64,000 bases of DNA from Acinetobacter sp. MB5 (GCF_003261585.1 NZ_POVU01000012.1:1-64000); one strand, 5' to 3'; shown: positions 51,340 to 60,146, counted from the stretch's first letter. A program made the numbers and translations. The notes: generated by a model from the sequence alone, not told the origin.

Positions 51340-53814
51340 ATGAATAATGTGAAAAAAGCGCCCAACCAAGGCGATCATGATGACTGGAAAAGTCTGGATA
51401 TGGCTCAACTGCAAGAAAAATTGCAGACTTCACCAGAGGGTCTCAGCCAGCAAGAGGCAGAACGTCGATTGTCACAGTATGGTCCGAACCAACTGACTGA
51501 AAAAGAAACCAATCTATTCCTGAAATTTCTGAGTTATTTTTGGGGACCCATCCCATGGATGATTGAAGCGGCAGCCCTCTTGTCAGCACTGGCTCGACAT
51601 TGGTCAGACCTGATCATTATTTTGGTTTTACTTTTGGCCAATGCAGTGGTTGGATTTTGGGAAGAGCATGCTGCGGGCAATGCCATTGAAGCACTTAAAG
51701 CCAGATTAGCCATTCAAGCCCGAGGGCGACGTGATGGAAAATGGACAACTTTGCAGGCACGCGAGCTGGTGCCTGGGGATGTTATTCATTTACGTCTAGG
51801 CGATATTGTGCCAGCAGATGCACGCCTACTCTCAGGTGATCCTGTAGAAGTCGATCAATCAGCACTCACAGGTGAGTCTTTTCCCGCATCGCGAAAATCT
51901 GGTGAAGCCGTATTCTCAGGCTCAATCATTCGTCTCGGTGAAACCAGTGCAATTGTATATGCCACAGGAGAAAACACTTACTTTGGCAAAACGACTCAAC
52001 TGGTGGAAGAAGCACATACCATCAGTCATTTTCAGCGTGCAGTGCTCAAAATCGGGAATTATCTGATCATACTGGCAATAGCTCTGGTGATTTTGATTTT
52101 AAGTGTGGCATTGTTCCGTGGTGACCCGATGCTTACCGCATTGCAATTTGCTTTGGTACTGACAGTTGCTGCAATTCCTGTCGCAATGCCAACGGTATTG
52201 TCTGTGACAATGGCTGTCGGTGCACGCCAATTAGCAAAGAATCAGGCTATCGTCACCCGATTAGCGGCGATTGAAGAACTCGCTGGCGTAGATGTTTTAT
52301 GTTCAGATAAAACAGGAACACTCACACAAAATAAATTGACGCTCGGTGAACCATTTTGTGTCCATAATGTTCCTGCTGATCAAGTCATTTTAAGTGCTGC
52401 TCTTGCATCTCGTTCAGACAATAATGACACCATCGACTTGGCTGTTCTAAGTGGCGTAAAAGATATTCAGGCACTTCAAAGCTATGACATCGTCCATTTT
52501 CAACCCTTTGATCCAGTACACAAACGCACCGAAGCCCTTGTAAAAACCTCAGATGGTCAACAATTTAAAGTCACAAAAGGTGCACCTCAGGTCATTTTAG
52601 CCCTGATCGCAAATCTTGAGGAAGTGCAGCCTATTGTTGAAAAAGCAGTCAATGAATTTGCAGCTCGGGGCTTCCGCTCACTAGGCATCGCCAGAACTGA
52701 CGAGCTCAACCAGTGGCAGTTCCTTGGGGTATTACCCCTGTTCGATCCACCTCGCGAAGGTGCTAAAGAAACTATTGAAGCGGCCCAACAAATGGGGGTC
52801 ACTGTAAAAATGGTGACTGGCGATCAGGTCGCAATTGCCCGAGAGACTGCTGCGAAACTAGGGCTTGGTACGAATATTCTGGATGCCAGTGGCTTCGGTG
52901 AGATAAAACAACATGAAACAGCACAATTGTCGGAGTATATCGAAAATGCTGATGGTTTCGCACAGGTCTTCCCTGAACACAAATTCCATATCGTAGATAT
53001 ATTGCAGCAACATCATCATATTGTCGGTATGACAGGCGATGGTGTGAATGATGCACCTGCACTTAAAAAAGCGGATTGCGGGATTGCTGTTTCAGGTGCA
53101 ACCGATGCAGCTCGCGCAGCTGCCTCAATTGTATTGCTCACAACAGGTCTGTCTGCAATTATTAATGCGATCAAGGAAAGTCGGAAGATTTTTCAGCGCA
53201 TGAACAGCTATGCCATATACCGCATCACTGAAACGTTGCGTGTATTGTTGTTCATGACCTTGTCTATTCTGATTTTTAATTTTTATCCAGTCACTACCGT
53301 CATGATTGTGATGCTGGCATTGCTTAACGATGGTGCTATTTTGTCCATTGCTTATGATAATGTGCATTACCAGAATAAACCCGAAGCATGGAACATGCGT
53401 ATGGTGCTCGGTGTCTCATCTATATTAGGAGTTATGGGTGTTATCTCCGCCTTTGGACTGTTTTATCTTGCGGAGCGAGTTTTCCATCTAGATCGTGGTC
53501 ATATTCAGGTACTGATGTATCTCAAACTATCAGTTGCAGGGCATTTAACAATTTTTGTTACCCGTACTCGTGGGCCATTTTGGTCTATCCGTCCATCAGG
53601 AATTTTACTGGCAGCCGTTTTTGGAACTCAAATCGTTGCAACACTCATCGCAGTTTACGGGGTGTTTATGACCCCATTGGGTTGGAGTTGGGCATTAATG
53701 GTATGGGCTTATGCTTTGGCATGGTTCTTTATTAACGACAGAGTGAAATTATTTGCATATCGTGTTTTTGATCCAAATGAACGCCCTTTACTCGGCAAAC
53801 GCGATCACGCTTAG
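51340..53814 (+). CDS. P3A-type plasma-membrane proton ATPase
   Basis: An 824-residue P-type ATPase of the fungal/plant PMA type (P3A), rare but known in bacteria. In order it shows an N-terminal cation-ATPase domain (LSQQEAERRLSQYGPNQL), the A-domain ALTGESFPA, the phosphorylated Asp323 in CSDKTGTLTQ, nucleotide-domain FDPVHKRTEA and KVTKGAPQ, VKMVTGDQ, and the hinge MTGDGVNDAPALKKADCGIAV. The TM region includes AIYRITETLRVLLFM. It pumps protons out at the cost of ATP and could help pH homeostasis or energise uptake. No divalent-cation CPx motif is present, so it is not a heavy-metal pump. Confidence 0.93.
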   Translation: MNNVKKAPNQGDHDDWKSLDMAQLQEKLQTSPEGLSQQEAERRLSQYGPNQLTEKETNLFLKFLSYFWGPIPWMIEAAALLSALARHWSDLIIILVLLLANAVVGFWEEHAAGNAIEALKARLAIQARGRRDGKWTTLQARELVPGDVIHLRLGDIVPADARLLSGDPVEVDQSALTGESFPASRKSGEAVFSGSIIRLGETSAIVYATGENTYFGKTTQLVEEAHTISHFQRAVLKIGNYLIILAIALVILILSVALFRGDPMLTALQFALVLTVAAIPVAMPTVLSVTMAVGARQLAKNQAIVTRLAAIEELAGVDVLCSDKTGTLTQNKLTLGEPFCVHNVPADQVILSAALASRSDNNDTIDLAVLSGVKDIQALQSYDIVHFQPFDPVHKRTEALVKTSDGQQFKVTKGAPQVILALIANLEEVQPIVEKAVNEFAARGFRSLGIARTDELNQWQFLGVLPLFDPPREGAKETIEAAQQMGVTVKMVTGDQVAIARETAAKLGLGTNILDASGFGEIKQHETAQLSEYIENADGFAQVFPEHKFHIVDILQQHHHIVGMTGDGVNDAPALKKADCGIAVSGATDAARAAASIVLLTTGLSAIINAIKESRKIFQRMNSYAIYRITETLRVLLFMTLSILIFNFYPVTTVMIVMLALLNDGAILSIAYDNVHYQNKPEAWNMRMVLGVSSILGVMGVISAFGLFYLAERVFHLDRGHIQVLMYLKLSVAGHLTIFVTRTRGPFWSIRPSGILLAAVFGTQIVATLIAVYGVFMTPLGWSWALMVWAYALAWFFINDRVKLFAYRVFDPNERPLLGKRDHA

Positions 53815-53942
53815 TGTATAGATAAGTCACTTCCTCAAATCGACTGCTTCGAGTATTCAAATTATGCTCAGCAGTCTTCTGCACTTGTTTACATAGATTA
53901 AAATAATTTTTTGTTGAAATAAAAAACATATTTGATAAATTA

Positions 53943-53958
53943 TGTGACATATGTCACA
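53943..53958. promoter_or_regulatory. Perfect CRP/Vfr-type site
   Basis: TGTGACATATGTCACA matches the TGTGA-N6-TCACA consensus with both half-sites perfect, and the palindrome extends to 18 bp (53942-53959). It lies 154 bp upstream of the HTH gene at 54112. Gap 53815-54111 holds little else, apart from a GACTGCT/AGCAGTC hairpin (53842-53876) that may end the ATPase transcript. Confidence 0.65.
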
Positions 53959-54111
53959 TTTTTTATTTTTAATTCACTCGATAAACAAGGTAACATCTTT
54001 GGGAATCTGCTGTTTCAAAAATAAAAAATATGATTATCAATCATTTATGATAAGGCTGTATAGAATCGCATCAAAATAAATACAGCATGTATGAATCAAT
54101 AGGTAGTTTAA

Positions 54112-54396
54112 ATGAAAACTTTGAATAACATTAAAATTCATAATGTTAAACAAGAAATGCCAAATGTCTTTTTCACAGCTACATCTGAAAAAACCTGTAC
54201 TAAACCCTTAAATATTGCTTTAGCTCGAGAAAAGTTAGAGTTAAGCCGAATCCAATTCGCTGAGTTATTAGGCATTTCTGTTCGCACATTAATTAGTTGG
54301 GAACAGGGAATTCGTCAGCCATCCAAAGCAGCACAATCTTTAATGAAATTATTTATTAAAGATCCATGTTTTGTAAAAGAAACATTAGAAAAATAA
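54112..54396 (+). CDS. HigA/NadS-like XRE helix-turn-helix protein, no toxin partner
   Basis: A 94-residue DNA-binding protein. After about 35 less structured residues comes an XRE helix-turn-helix (ALAREKLELSRIQFAELLGISVRTLISWEQGIRQPSKAAQSL) of the kind found in HigA/NadS antitoxins. In that family the gene is normally preceded by a RelE-type toxin, but no frame of suitable size lies in the 300 bp upstream or directly downstream. It may be an orphan antitoxin or a stand-alone regulator. A perfect CRP-type site upstream suggests control by cAMP or another CRP-family signal. Confidence 0.75.
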   Translation: MKTLNNIKIHNVKQEMPNVFFTATSEKTCTKPLNIALAREKLELSRIQFAELLGISVRTLISWEQGIRQPSKAAQSLMKLFIKDPCFVKETLEK

Positions 54397-54439
54397 ATTT
54401 AATCCATTATTTTAATTTATTTTTTAATAGTTCTAGCAC

Positions 54440-54466
54440 ATGACCATTATGCCCTGTAATGGTCAT
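54440..54466. repeat. Hairpin between convergent HTH and AraC genes
   Basis: ATGACCATTA pairs perfectly with TAATGGTCAT around TGCCCTG. It sits between the ends of two convergent genes, suiting a shared transcript end, but no U-run follows on either strand. Confidence 0.45.
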
Positions 54467-54537
54467 TCGTATATGACACCACAAATTTGCATGAGCAGAT
54501 GAAGACATAAAAAACTCATCATCACAATTGGGTGCCT

Positions 54538-55479
54538 TTAGTTTGTCTTACGCATCGTGCTCGGTGAAATTCCATAATATTTCTTAAATTCACGTGAGAA
54601 TGTCGACATATCATTAAATCCACATTGATAGGCAATTTGATTAATTTTATGGGTCTGCTCACTGGTCTGGATCAACATTCTCCTGGTCAACTGAAGACGG
54701 TTTTGTAACACATAGCGCCCAAACGTGGTTTCTTCCTGTTGAAAAAGTTTACTGATATAGCGGGAGCTAATCCGAAGATTTTGAGCAATATCATGAATAT
54801 TCAGCTCAGAATTGTCTAAATTTTCCAAAATCAGATGCTTGACCTGCAACAGCATGTTGGAACTACCCAGTTTATGACCACGCTCTTTAATTTGATCGAG
54901 TGTTACATAGCTTAGTAAATCAAGAAATTTATTCACGACCATATTCTGAAGTTCGCCAGACATTTGTTCATTTGGCAGGCGAAATAAATCCTGTGCATAA
55001 CTAAGTAGTAAAGATCTAAGTGGATGTTCTCCACCAAATGCGTAACCACATAAGCGTTCAGGTCGCCCAAAACTTTGTTGAAATTGCTCACGAGGAATCA
55101 TCAACACCAGTTGATCAAACTGTTCATTCAAATACAGGTCATAGGGTCTTTGCGTATCGTAAAATACAAACTGTCCTGTGCTCAGGCGCTGCTCACGCCC
55201 ATGATGCTGGATGCCCATTTTGCCTTCAACTAAGAAGGTAATGAGGATTTCATCATTACAGCCATATTTAATATTGGCAGAATTGCGTTCCACATGCTGT
55301 CCAGAGCCTTTGACTTCTACGAGTGGAATATTTCCCAGATTTTTAGCCTCTAAAGTCCCAAAGAAACTGGTTTGCACTGAAATATCAAATGCCAATGGCA
55401 CAAAAATCTGACTGATCGTGTCTTGCCAGTAGTCACGTTGTAATTTGCTTGGGACACCTCTTGTGTCAAAAGTTAACAT
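54538..55479 (-). CDS. AraC-family regulator of the aldoxime-nitrile genes
   Basis: A 313-residue AraC/XylS regulator. The N-terminal AraC-binding-like domain (DTRGVPSKLQRDYWQDTISQIFVPL start, WxxT-type spacing) is typical of the OxdR/NitR-related group that begins this way. The C-terminal double HTH runs from SSNMLLQVKHLILENL through NLRISSRYISKLFQ to the YQCGFNDMSTFSREFKKYYGISP signature. The start ATG 55479 follows AAGGAAACAAGG. The longer frame to 55542 is leader. It is divergent from the nitrilase and aldoxime dehydratase genes, so it probably activates them. Confidence 0.88.
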   Translation of the reverse strand: MLTFDTRGVPSKLQRDYWQDTISQIFVPLAFDISVQTSFFGTLEAKNLGNIPLVEVKGSGQHVERNSANIKYGCNDEILITFLVEGKMGIQHHGREQRLSTGQFVFYDTQRPYDLYLNEQFDQLVLMIPREQFQQSFGRPERLCGYAFGGEHPLRSLLLSYAQDLFRLPNEQMSGELQNMVVNKFLDLLSYVTLDQIKERGHKLGSSNMLLQVKHLILENLDNSELNIHDIAQNLRISSRYISKLFQQEETTFGRYVLQNRLQLTRRMLIQTSEQTHKINQIAYQCGFNDMSTFSREFKKYYGISPSTMRKTN

Positions 55480-55734
55480 CCTTGTTTCCTTTGTTCCCTG
55501 ACATCCATCAATTAAATTTAATCGGTTTAACATAACTTGCAAGCCCTAAAATCAAGCGTGACCTTAAGCTTTACAACAAGCAAAAATTGTACCTTTCAAA
55601 TTTTATATAAACGCTTTACAGCCCCCTGTTCCTTATCGTCCTATGTTTTGTTCCTTTTCAGCATACCGTGTGATGAATCCTAAGTTTTATAACTAAAGCA
55701 CAGCATGTGCTGCATGATAAATCTAGGATATTAC

Positions 55735-56754
55735 ATGAAATCTTCTATTAAAGTTGCTTGTGTACAAGCTGCTCCTGTGTTTCTTGACCTACAAGGAACT
55801 GTAGATAAAACCGTTCAACTGATTGCAGATGCGGCTGAAAAAGGTGTTGAGTTAATCGCTTTTCCAGAAACATGGATTCCAGGGTATCCATGGTTTTTAT
55901 GGCTAGATTCACCCGCAGCCAATATGCCGCTAGTCTATCAATACCACCTCAACTCTTTAGAGCTCAACAGCACGCAAGCCAAGCAAATTGCAGATGCTGC
56001 AAAACAATACAATATGCATGTGGTTCTTGGTTTTAGTGAACGCGATCACGGCAGTTTATATATTTCCCAATGGCTGATTGATCATCAGGGTGAAACCATT
56101 GCTGTGCGTCGTAAACTTAAAGCGACCCATGTGGAACGTACTTTATTTGGTGAAAGTGATGGTAGCTCTCTACAAGTCTATGACACGGCACTGGGACGTA
56201 TTGGCGCACTGTGCTGTTGGGAGCATTTACAACCTTTAGGTCGCTATGCCATGTATTCTCAGCACGAACAAATCCACATTGCCGCATGGCCAAGCTTTAG
56301 CTTGTATAGCGATGCAACTGCTGCACTCGGTAAAGAAGTCAATAATGCTGCCTCTCGTCTGTATGCCGCAGAAGGTCAATGTTTTGTGCTTGCTCCTTGT
56401 GCGATTGTTTCTCAGGAAATGATTGATTTCTTATGCACTGATGACACCAAAAAACAACTGCTTAAAGTCGGTGGTGGTGCAGCCCGAATTTATGGCCCTG
56501 ATGGTCGTGATCTGGTCACACCACTTGCAGAAGATGAAGAAGGTCTGCTCATCACCGAGATCGACCTGAACCATATTATTTTTGCCAAAACGGCTGCGGA
56601 TCCTGTTGGACATTATTCACGCCCAGATGTTTTTCAATTGGTGTTTAACGCTCAGCCGAAACCTAAAGTCATTTCTCAAGCACCGACCCTGCACGCTTCT
56701 AACGAATCCTTACATGCCAACCCTGCTGTAGAACTGGACTTCGAAGGAGAATAA
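55735..56754 (+). CDS. Nitrilase
   Basis: A 339-residue branch-1 nitrilase that hydrolyses R-CN to the carboxylic acid and ammonia. The Glu-Lys-Cys triad is visible: E45 in FPETWIPGYP, K127 in RRKLKATHVERTLFGE and C161 in CCWEH, with the spacing of characterised bacterial nitrilases. The start ATG 55735 has TAGGA upstream. The frame's earlier Met at 55705 has none. The aldoxime dehydratase gene follows after 2 bp, so nitriles made from aldoximes are the likely substrate. Both aromatic and aliphatic specificities remain possible. Confidence 0.94.
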   Translation: MKSSIKVACVQAAPVFLDLQGTVDKTVQLIADAAEKGVELIAFPETWIPGYPWFLWLDSPAANMPLVYQYHLNSLELNSTQAKQIADAAKQYNMHVVLGFSERDHGSLYISQWLIDHQGETIAVRRKLKATHVERTLFGESDGSSLQVYDTALGRIGALCCWEHLQPLGRYAMYSQHEQIHIAAWPSFSLYSDATAALGKEVNNAASRLYAAEGQCFVLAPCAIVSQEMIDFLCTDDTKKQLLKVGGGAARIYGPDGRDLVTPLAEDEEGLLITEIDLNHIIFAKTAADPVGHYSRPDVFQLVFNAQPKPKVISQAPTLHASNESLHANPAVELDFEGE

Positions 56755-56756
56755 GC

Positions 56757-57812
56757 ATGGAATCAGCAATCCCGACGAACCTTAGAACCACGGTCACGCA
56801 ACCGCGTTCAACACCACAAGGTTATCGCCCACCTTTTCCTGCTTGGACGACACGATTTGCCCCAGATACCCATCAAGTTGTGATGATGTATCTGGGTATA
56901 CAGTCCCAGCAGAAAATTGATTTTCAACAACTTGAACCTATTCTTTCGTATTTGAAACAAGATCAAATTCCAGGGTACTGGACACCTGCCGAGTATGTTG
57001 ATGCCCAAGGTTTTCACAACCTGATCATTACCGCTTACTGGATTGATCAAGCACATTTTACACATTGGTTTAAGCACAGTGGTTTCGATCAATGGTGGAA
57101 TGCAGCTGAACGTGAACAGGACGATGTTGGCTATTTTCTGGAAATCTCCTGCCCGACAATCGCAGAATTTGAAACTATTTTTTCAGATTCGTCTACACCA
57201 GAAGGCATTGCGCATTTAAGTTCAAACATGAGTGATGAAATTCTGGAACATGGTTATTACGGCAGTATGCGTGACCGACTTCCTGTGGCTCAACAACTGT
57301 CATTATCAGGTTCAAAACTGAATAAAGACAAATACCTCTATAAATCAGCTCATCGAATTCAGGTGATCGGGCAGAACCATTTAAGCCTGATTCGGTCAGG
57401 TCAGGACTGGAGTGAAACTGAAGCAGATGAACGCGATTTATATTTAAACCATGTTGAACCGACTTTAAAACGGGGCATGCAATTTCTACGCGATGAAGGC
57501 TTGGCTGAAGGTTGTCTAAACTGTCGCTATCTGACGGTATTAAATCCTGACACAGGTGAAGCGACCGATAAAAGCTTTGGCTTGGCGTATTTTCAGGATC
57601 TACAGCACCTTGAGCAATGGGCAAAATCTCACCCGACCCATGTCGCCATTTTCGGTGAATTTATGAATTATGTTCAACGGATGAACTTTCAAATTAAACT
57701 CAAACTGTTTCATGAAGTGATTTCCGTTCCAGCTCAATCTCAATTTTTTGAATACATCAATTGTCATTCACAGACAGGTTTACTGAATGCATTGAACGGG
57801 GAACACGCATGA
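56757..57812 (+). CDS. oxd: Heme-containing aldoxime dehydratase
   Basis: A 351-residue member of the aldoxime dehydratase (phenylacetaldoxime dehydratase, OxdA/OxdB/OxdRE-type) family, which dehydrates aldoximes to nitriles at a ferrous heme. Typical parts are RPPFPAWTTRF near the start, the catalytic-Ser region IRSGQDWSETEADERDLYL, VEPTLKRGMQFLRDEG near 229-250, and the C-terminal stretch HVAIFGEFMNYVQRMNFQIKLKLFHEV that carries the heme-axial His and active-site His. It is 2 bp after the nitrilase gene and overlaps the start of the next. The pairing of nitrilase, aldoxime dehydratase and an AraC regulator is known from Pseudomonas and Rhodococcus. Confidence 0.93.
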   Translation: MESAIPTNLRTTVTQPRSTPQGYRPPFPAWTTRFAPDTHQVVMMYLGIQSQQKIDFQQLEPILSYLKQDQIPGYWTPAEYVDAQGFHNLIITAYWIDQAHFTHWFKHSGFDQWWNAAEREQDDVGYFLEISCPTIAEFETIFSDSSTPEGIAHLSSNMSDEILEHGYYGSMRDRLPVAQQLSLSGSKLNKDKYLYKSAHRIQVIGQNHLSLIRSGQDWSETEADERDLYLNHVEPTLKRGMQFLRDEGLAEGCLNCRYLTVLNPDTGEATDKSFGLAYFQDLQHLEQWAKSHPTHVAIFGEFMNYVQRMNFQIKLKLFHEVISVPAQSQFFEYINCHSQTGLLNALNGEHA

Positions 57813-58681
57813 TTTTAAATACAAAAAATTTGCTTTTGATCGTCAGTACCTTGAGCATCATGTCGACCAGTCATGCCCTTGAGGTACAACCGGGTGATTT
57901 TGAAATGTTGCCCGATGGAAAAAGCCTAGCCCTACTGTATTACACCTACACTCAAGGTGATCAACTTTATCAAAATGCTGACAAAGTTTCTGATCATGCC
58001 AAACTTGAAACAGATATTGGGTTACTGCGCTATATTCACGCGATTCACCCTATCGAAAATGTCAGTATTGAACCTCAGGTCATCTTACCATTTGGAAAAT
58101 TGCAGGCATCGCAAGATTTATCCGCTTTGGGAAATGCCTCAGGTGTGGGAGATGTGATTGTGGGCATGCCCATCAAATATGCTCCGTCATCTGCCAATAC
58201 CCTAGCAATTGCGCCTTTTGTTTCAATTCCTTCAGGTTCTTATCATCAGGATCAAGCTTTGAATCTGGGGGAAAATCGTTGGAATGCAATAGTGCAAACT
58301 GCATGGTTACATCATTTTAATCAGCACTTTACGCTGGAAAATATTTTTGATGCTGCCTTCTATACAAGCAACAACCAATACACTGTTGCAAATTTAAAAC
58401 TCGATCAAAAAACGAAATACGAATATCAGGTGTATCTGCGCTATAACCCATCCCCTGTAACGGCTTTTGGGATTGGTGGTGGGTGGGTCAGTGGTGGTGA
58501 GACTCAACTGAATCACGTCAGTCAAAATGACAAATTAAACACCACTTATGCAAAATTGACAGCATCGCATTTTTTTACACCCAATTTTCAGACCAACCTG
58601 ACCATTGGACGTGATCTCAAGGTTGAGCAAGGGGTTAAGCAAGATTTAGATGTAACGCTTAGATTGGGTTATTTATTTTAG
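57809..58681 (+). CDS. Phenol_MetA_deg-like outer-membrane protein
   Basis: A 290-residue protein with a signal peptide (NLLLIVSTLSIMSTSHALEVQ) and beta-strand-rich remainder ending LGYLF. The FEMLPDGKSLALLYYTYTQGDQ beginning and YAPSSANTLAIAPFVSIPSGSYHQ resemble the MetA-pathway phenol-degradation outer-membrane family, found with aromatic catabolic genes. Its ATG overlaps the aldoxime dehydratase stop (ATGA) behind GGGGAA, so the two are translationally coupled. Uptake of hydrophobic aldoximes or nitriles across the outer membrane is the likely job. The longer frame from 57761 would overlap more and lacks a ribosome site. Confidence 0.82.
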   Translation: MILNTKNLLLIVSTLSIMSTSHALEVQPGDFEMLPDGKSLALLYYTYTQGDQLYQNADKVSDHAKLETDIGLLRYIHAIHPIENVSIEPQVILPFGKLQASQDLSALGNASGVGDVIVGMPIKYAPSSANTLAIAPFVSIPSGSYHQDQALNLGENRWNAIVQTAWLHHFNQHFTLENIFDAAFYTSNNQYTVANLKLDQKTKYEYQVYLRYNPSPVTAFGIGGGWVSGGETQLNHVSQNDKLNTTYAKLTASHFFTPNFQTNLTIGRDLKVEQGVKQDLDVTLRLGYLF

Positions 58682-58701
58682 TGAATTGATTGAAATAAAA
58701 C

Positions 58702-58745
58702 GATCTGATCCATGCCGTTCACTGTCGTCGATCAGATCTTCTTTA
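58702..58745 (+). terminator. Probable terminator of the aldoxime-nitrile transcript
   Basis: GATCTGATC (58702-58710) pairs perfectly with GATCAGATC (58730-58738) around a 19-nt loop, followed by TTCTTT. The rest of the 320-bp gap to 59002 is A/T-rich, with no gene seen. Confidence 0.55.
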
Positions 58746-59001
58746 GAAAATCGCACCTAAATACTATTCCTAAAATTCGCTTATGCAAGGCTTTATCCTT
58801 TTTATGTTTCAAAATTGGCTTTTACTATAAATTTGAATAAATAGATCGCAAAAATATTAATTTCTGCTCTAGATTTCAAGAAATACTGCTTGTAATATCT
58901 AATCCCATAATATTTATATGGGATTAATTGGGCAAGTTTATTTGCCACCCAAAATTTATATTAAAAAACATTTCAACATAACAATTTACAAGAGCACCGA
59001 T

Positions 59002-59451
59002 ATGGAATGGAACGAAAGTTATAATATTGGAATAGATGTCATTGATCATCAACATCGTCAAATTTTAGATTATATCAATGCTTTAGACCAAATTCGAATC
59101 AGTGGAGATCGTCATAAAATTCAAGAAATCTTAGATGATCTGATTGACTATACCCAATCACATTTTAGTTTCGAAGAAAATTTACTTGAACAAGTCATGT
59201 ATCAATATTTGCCCTCTCATAAAGGGATACATGACATCTTTGTCAAACGGCTGAACGAGTATCGCCATCGGTTTGCAAAAGGCGAAGCAGTTGAAAATGA
59301 CTTGCATCGTTTACTTTCAAAGTGGTTGATTAATCATATTCAACATGATGATCAAGATTACGTCCTTTCTGTCCGTGAAAACATGTTGCGTTATTTACAA
59401 GCACAAGAAAAGAAAAAAGGGAAAAGCTGGTTCGCACGTTTTTTTAAGTAG
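59002..59451 (+). CDS. Bacteriohemerythrin
   Basis: A 149-residue four-helix-bundle hemerythrin-like protein that reversibly binds O2 at a di-iron centre. Ligand motifs in order are H18 in DHQHRQ, H54 and E58 in HFSFEE, H73 and H77 in HKGIH, and H112 with D117 in HIQHDDQDY. The C-terminus is basic (KKKGKSWFARFFK). The start MEWNESYNIG is the family's usual N-terminus and has AAGAG upstream. The longer frame from 58918 is leader. It stands alone. An oxygen-storage or sensing role in microaerobic conditions is the family expectation. Confidence 0.92.
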   Translation: MEWNESYNIGIDVIDHQHRQILDYINALDQIRISGDRHKIQEILDDLIDYTQSHFSFEENLLEQVMYQYLPSHKGIHDIFVKRLNEYRHRFAKGEAVENDLHRLLSKWLINHIQHDDQDYVLSVRENMLRYLQAQEKKKGKSWFARFFK

Positions 59452-59564
59452 AAAAATCAGGCTTTACACTCACATTAGCAAGCCTCGTCCAGCATACAAA
59501 GCGGTAAAACTGATTACCGTTTTTGTATCTTACCCTGTCTATTTTCAGTCAAATTTTTATCTAT

Positions 59565-59672
59565 ACACTTCTTTTATAAGTCCTTCTGATCTCTGTTGTG
59601 CTGCATTGAAAAATATTTCAATTTGCTCAGGGAGAAAAATAAAGAGGGTGTAAGCAATTATGGAAGAAGTCT
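59565..59672 (+). repeat. Dispersed terminal-inverted-repeat element, copy C
   Basis: A 108-bp element, same length and orientation as copy A. It starts ACACTTCTTTTATAAGTCC and ends ATGGAAGAAGTCT. The 55 nt at 59600-59654 are identical to 35372-35426 in copy A, including TTGAAAAATATTTCAA. As with copy A, a terminator-ended element on the opposite strand follows, here after 70 bp. Confidence 0.75.
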
Positions 59673-59742
59673 TATACAGAAATCTTGGTTAGATGCTCAA
59701 CGCTATCCCTTGATTGAAGTCAGTCGAATTAAACCTCTAAAA

Positions 59743-59831
59743 TAAAAAACCCCGACATCCTGTCGAGGTTTTTCGTATGAGTTGCTTAGGTATAACTCCT
59801 GTCGTACCTCACGTTCCTGATGCGAGAACTT
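59743..59831 (-). ncRNA. Candidate small RNA element 2
   Basis: Read leftwards it starts AAGTTCTCGCATCAGG, has CGTGAGGTACGACAGGAG, a GAGTT/AACTC stem, and ends in the hairpin AACCTCGACA-GGA-TGTCGGGGTT followed by six U. It shares its start, the CGTGAGGTACGACAG block and the terminator arm with element 1 at 35572-35655. No minus-strand gene precedes it, so it would be an independent RNA. It might belong to the repeated C4-like small RNA family reported in Acinetobacter. Confirming that needs a covariance search. Confidence 0.6.
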
Positions 59832-60146
59832 ATTATTTTTGTTTTATGTTCTGGAACTTCCTGTTCCTGATGAATTCATCATAAGAAATCTAGCCTAGCG
59901 TGAATACAGGAAATTAACCCATTTTTATGTACGTTGTAGCGTACAAATAAGGTGGATGTATTCGGCTATCATATGTCCTGATCAGTCTACAGTCTCATAG
60001 TTCAACATACTGAAAAATCATCCTCTAAAAATGCACTGACACGATCAGTTTTAGTGCAAGCACGTTCTAACTGCCCAGTTTTTTATCTTCATTGTTCATA
60101 ACTAAATAATGAACGTAAATAAATTCAATATCTTAAAAACAATGGC
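59832..60146. other. Intergenic stretch between small RNA element 2 and the RpiR gene
   Basis: About 315 bp with no gene. GTTCCTGATG occurs here (59862 region) and within element 2, and short hairpins are possible, but nothing specific can be assigned. Confidence 0.5.
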
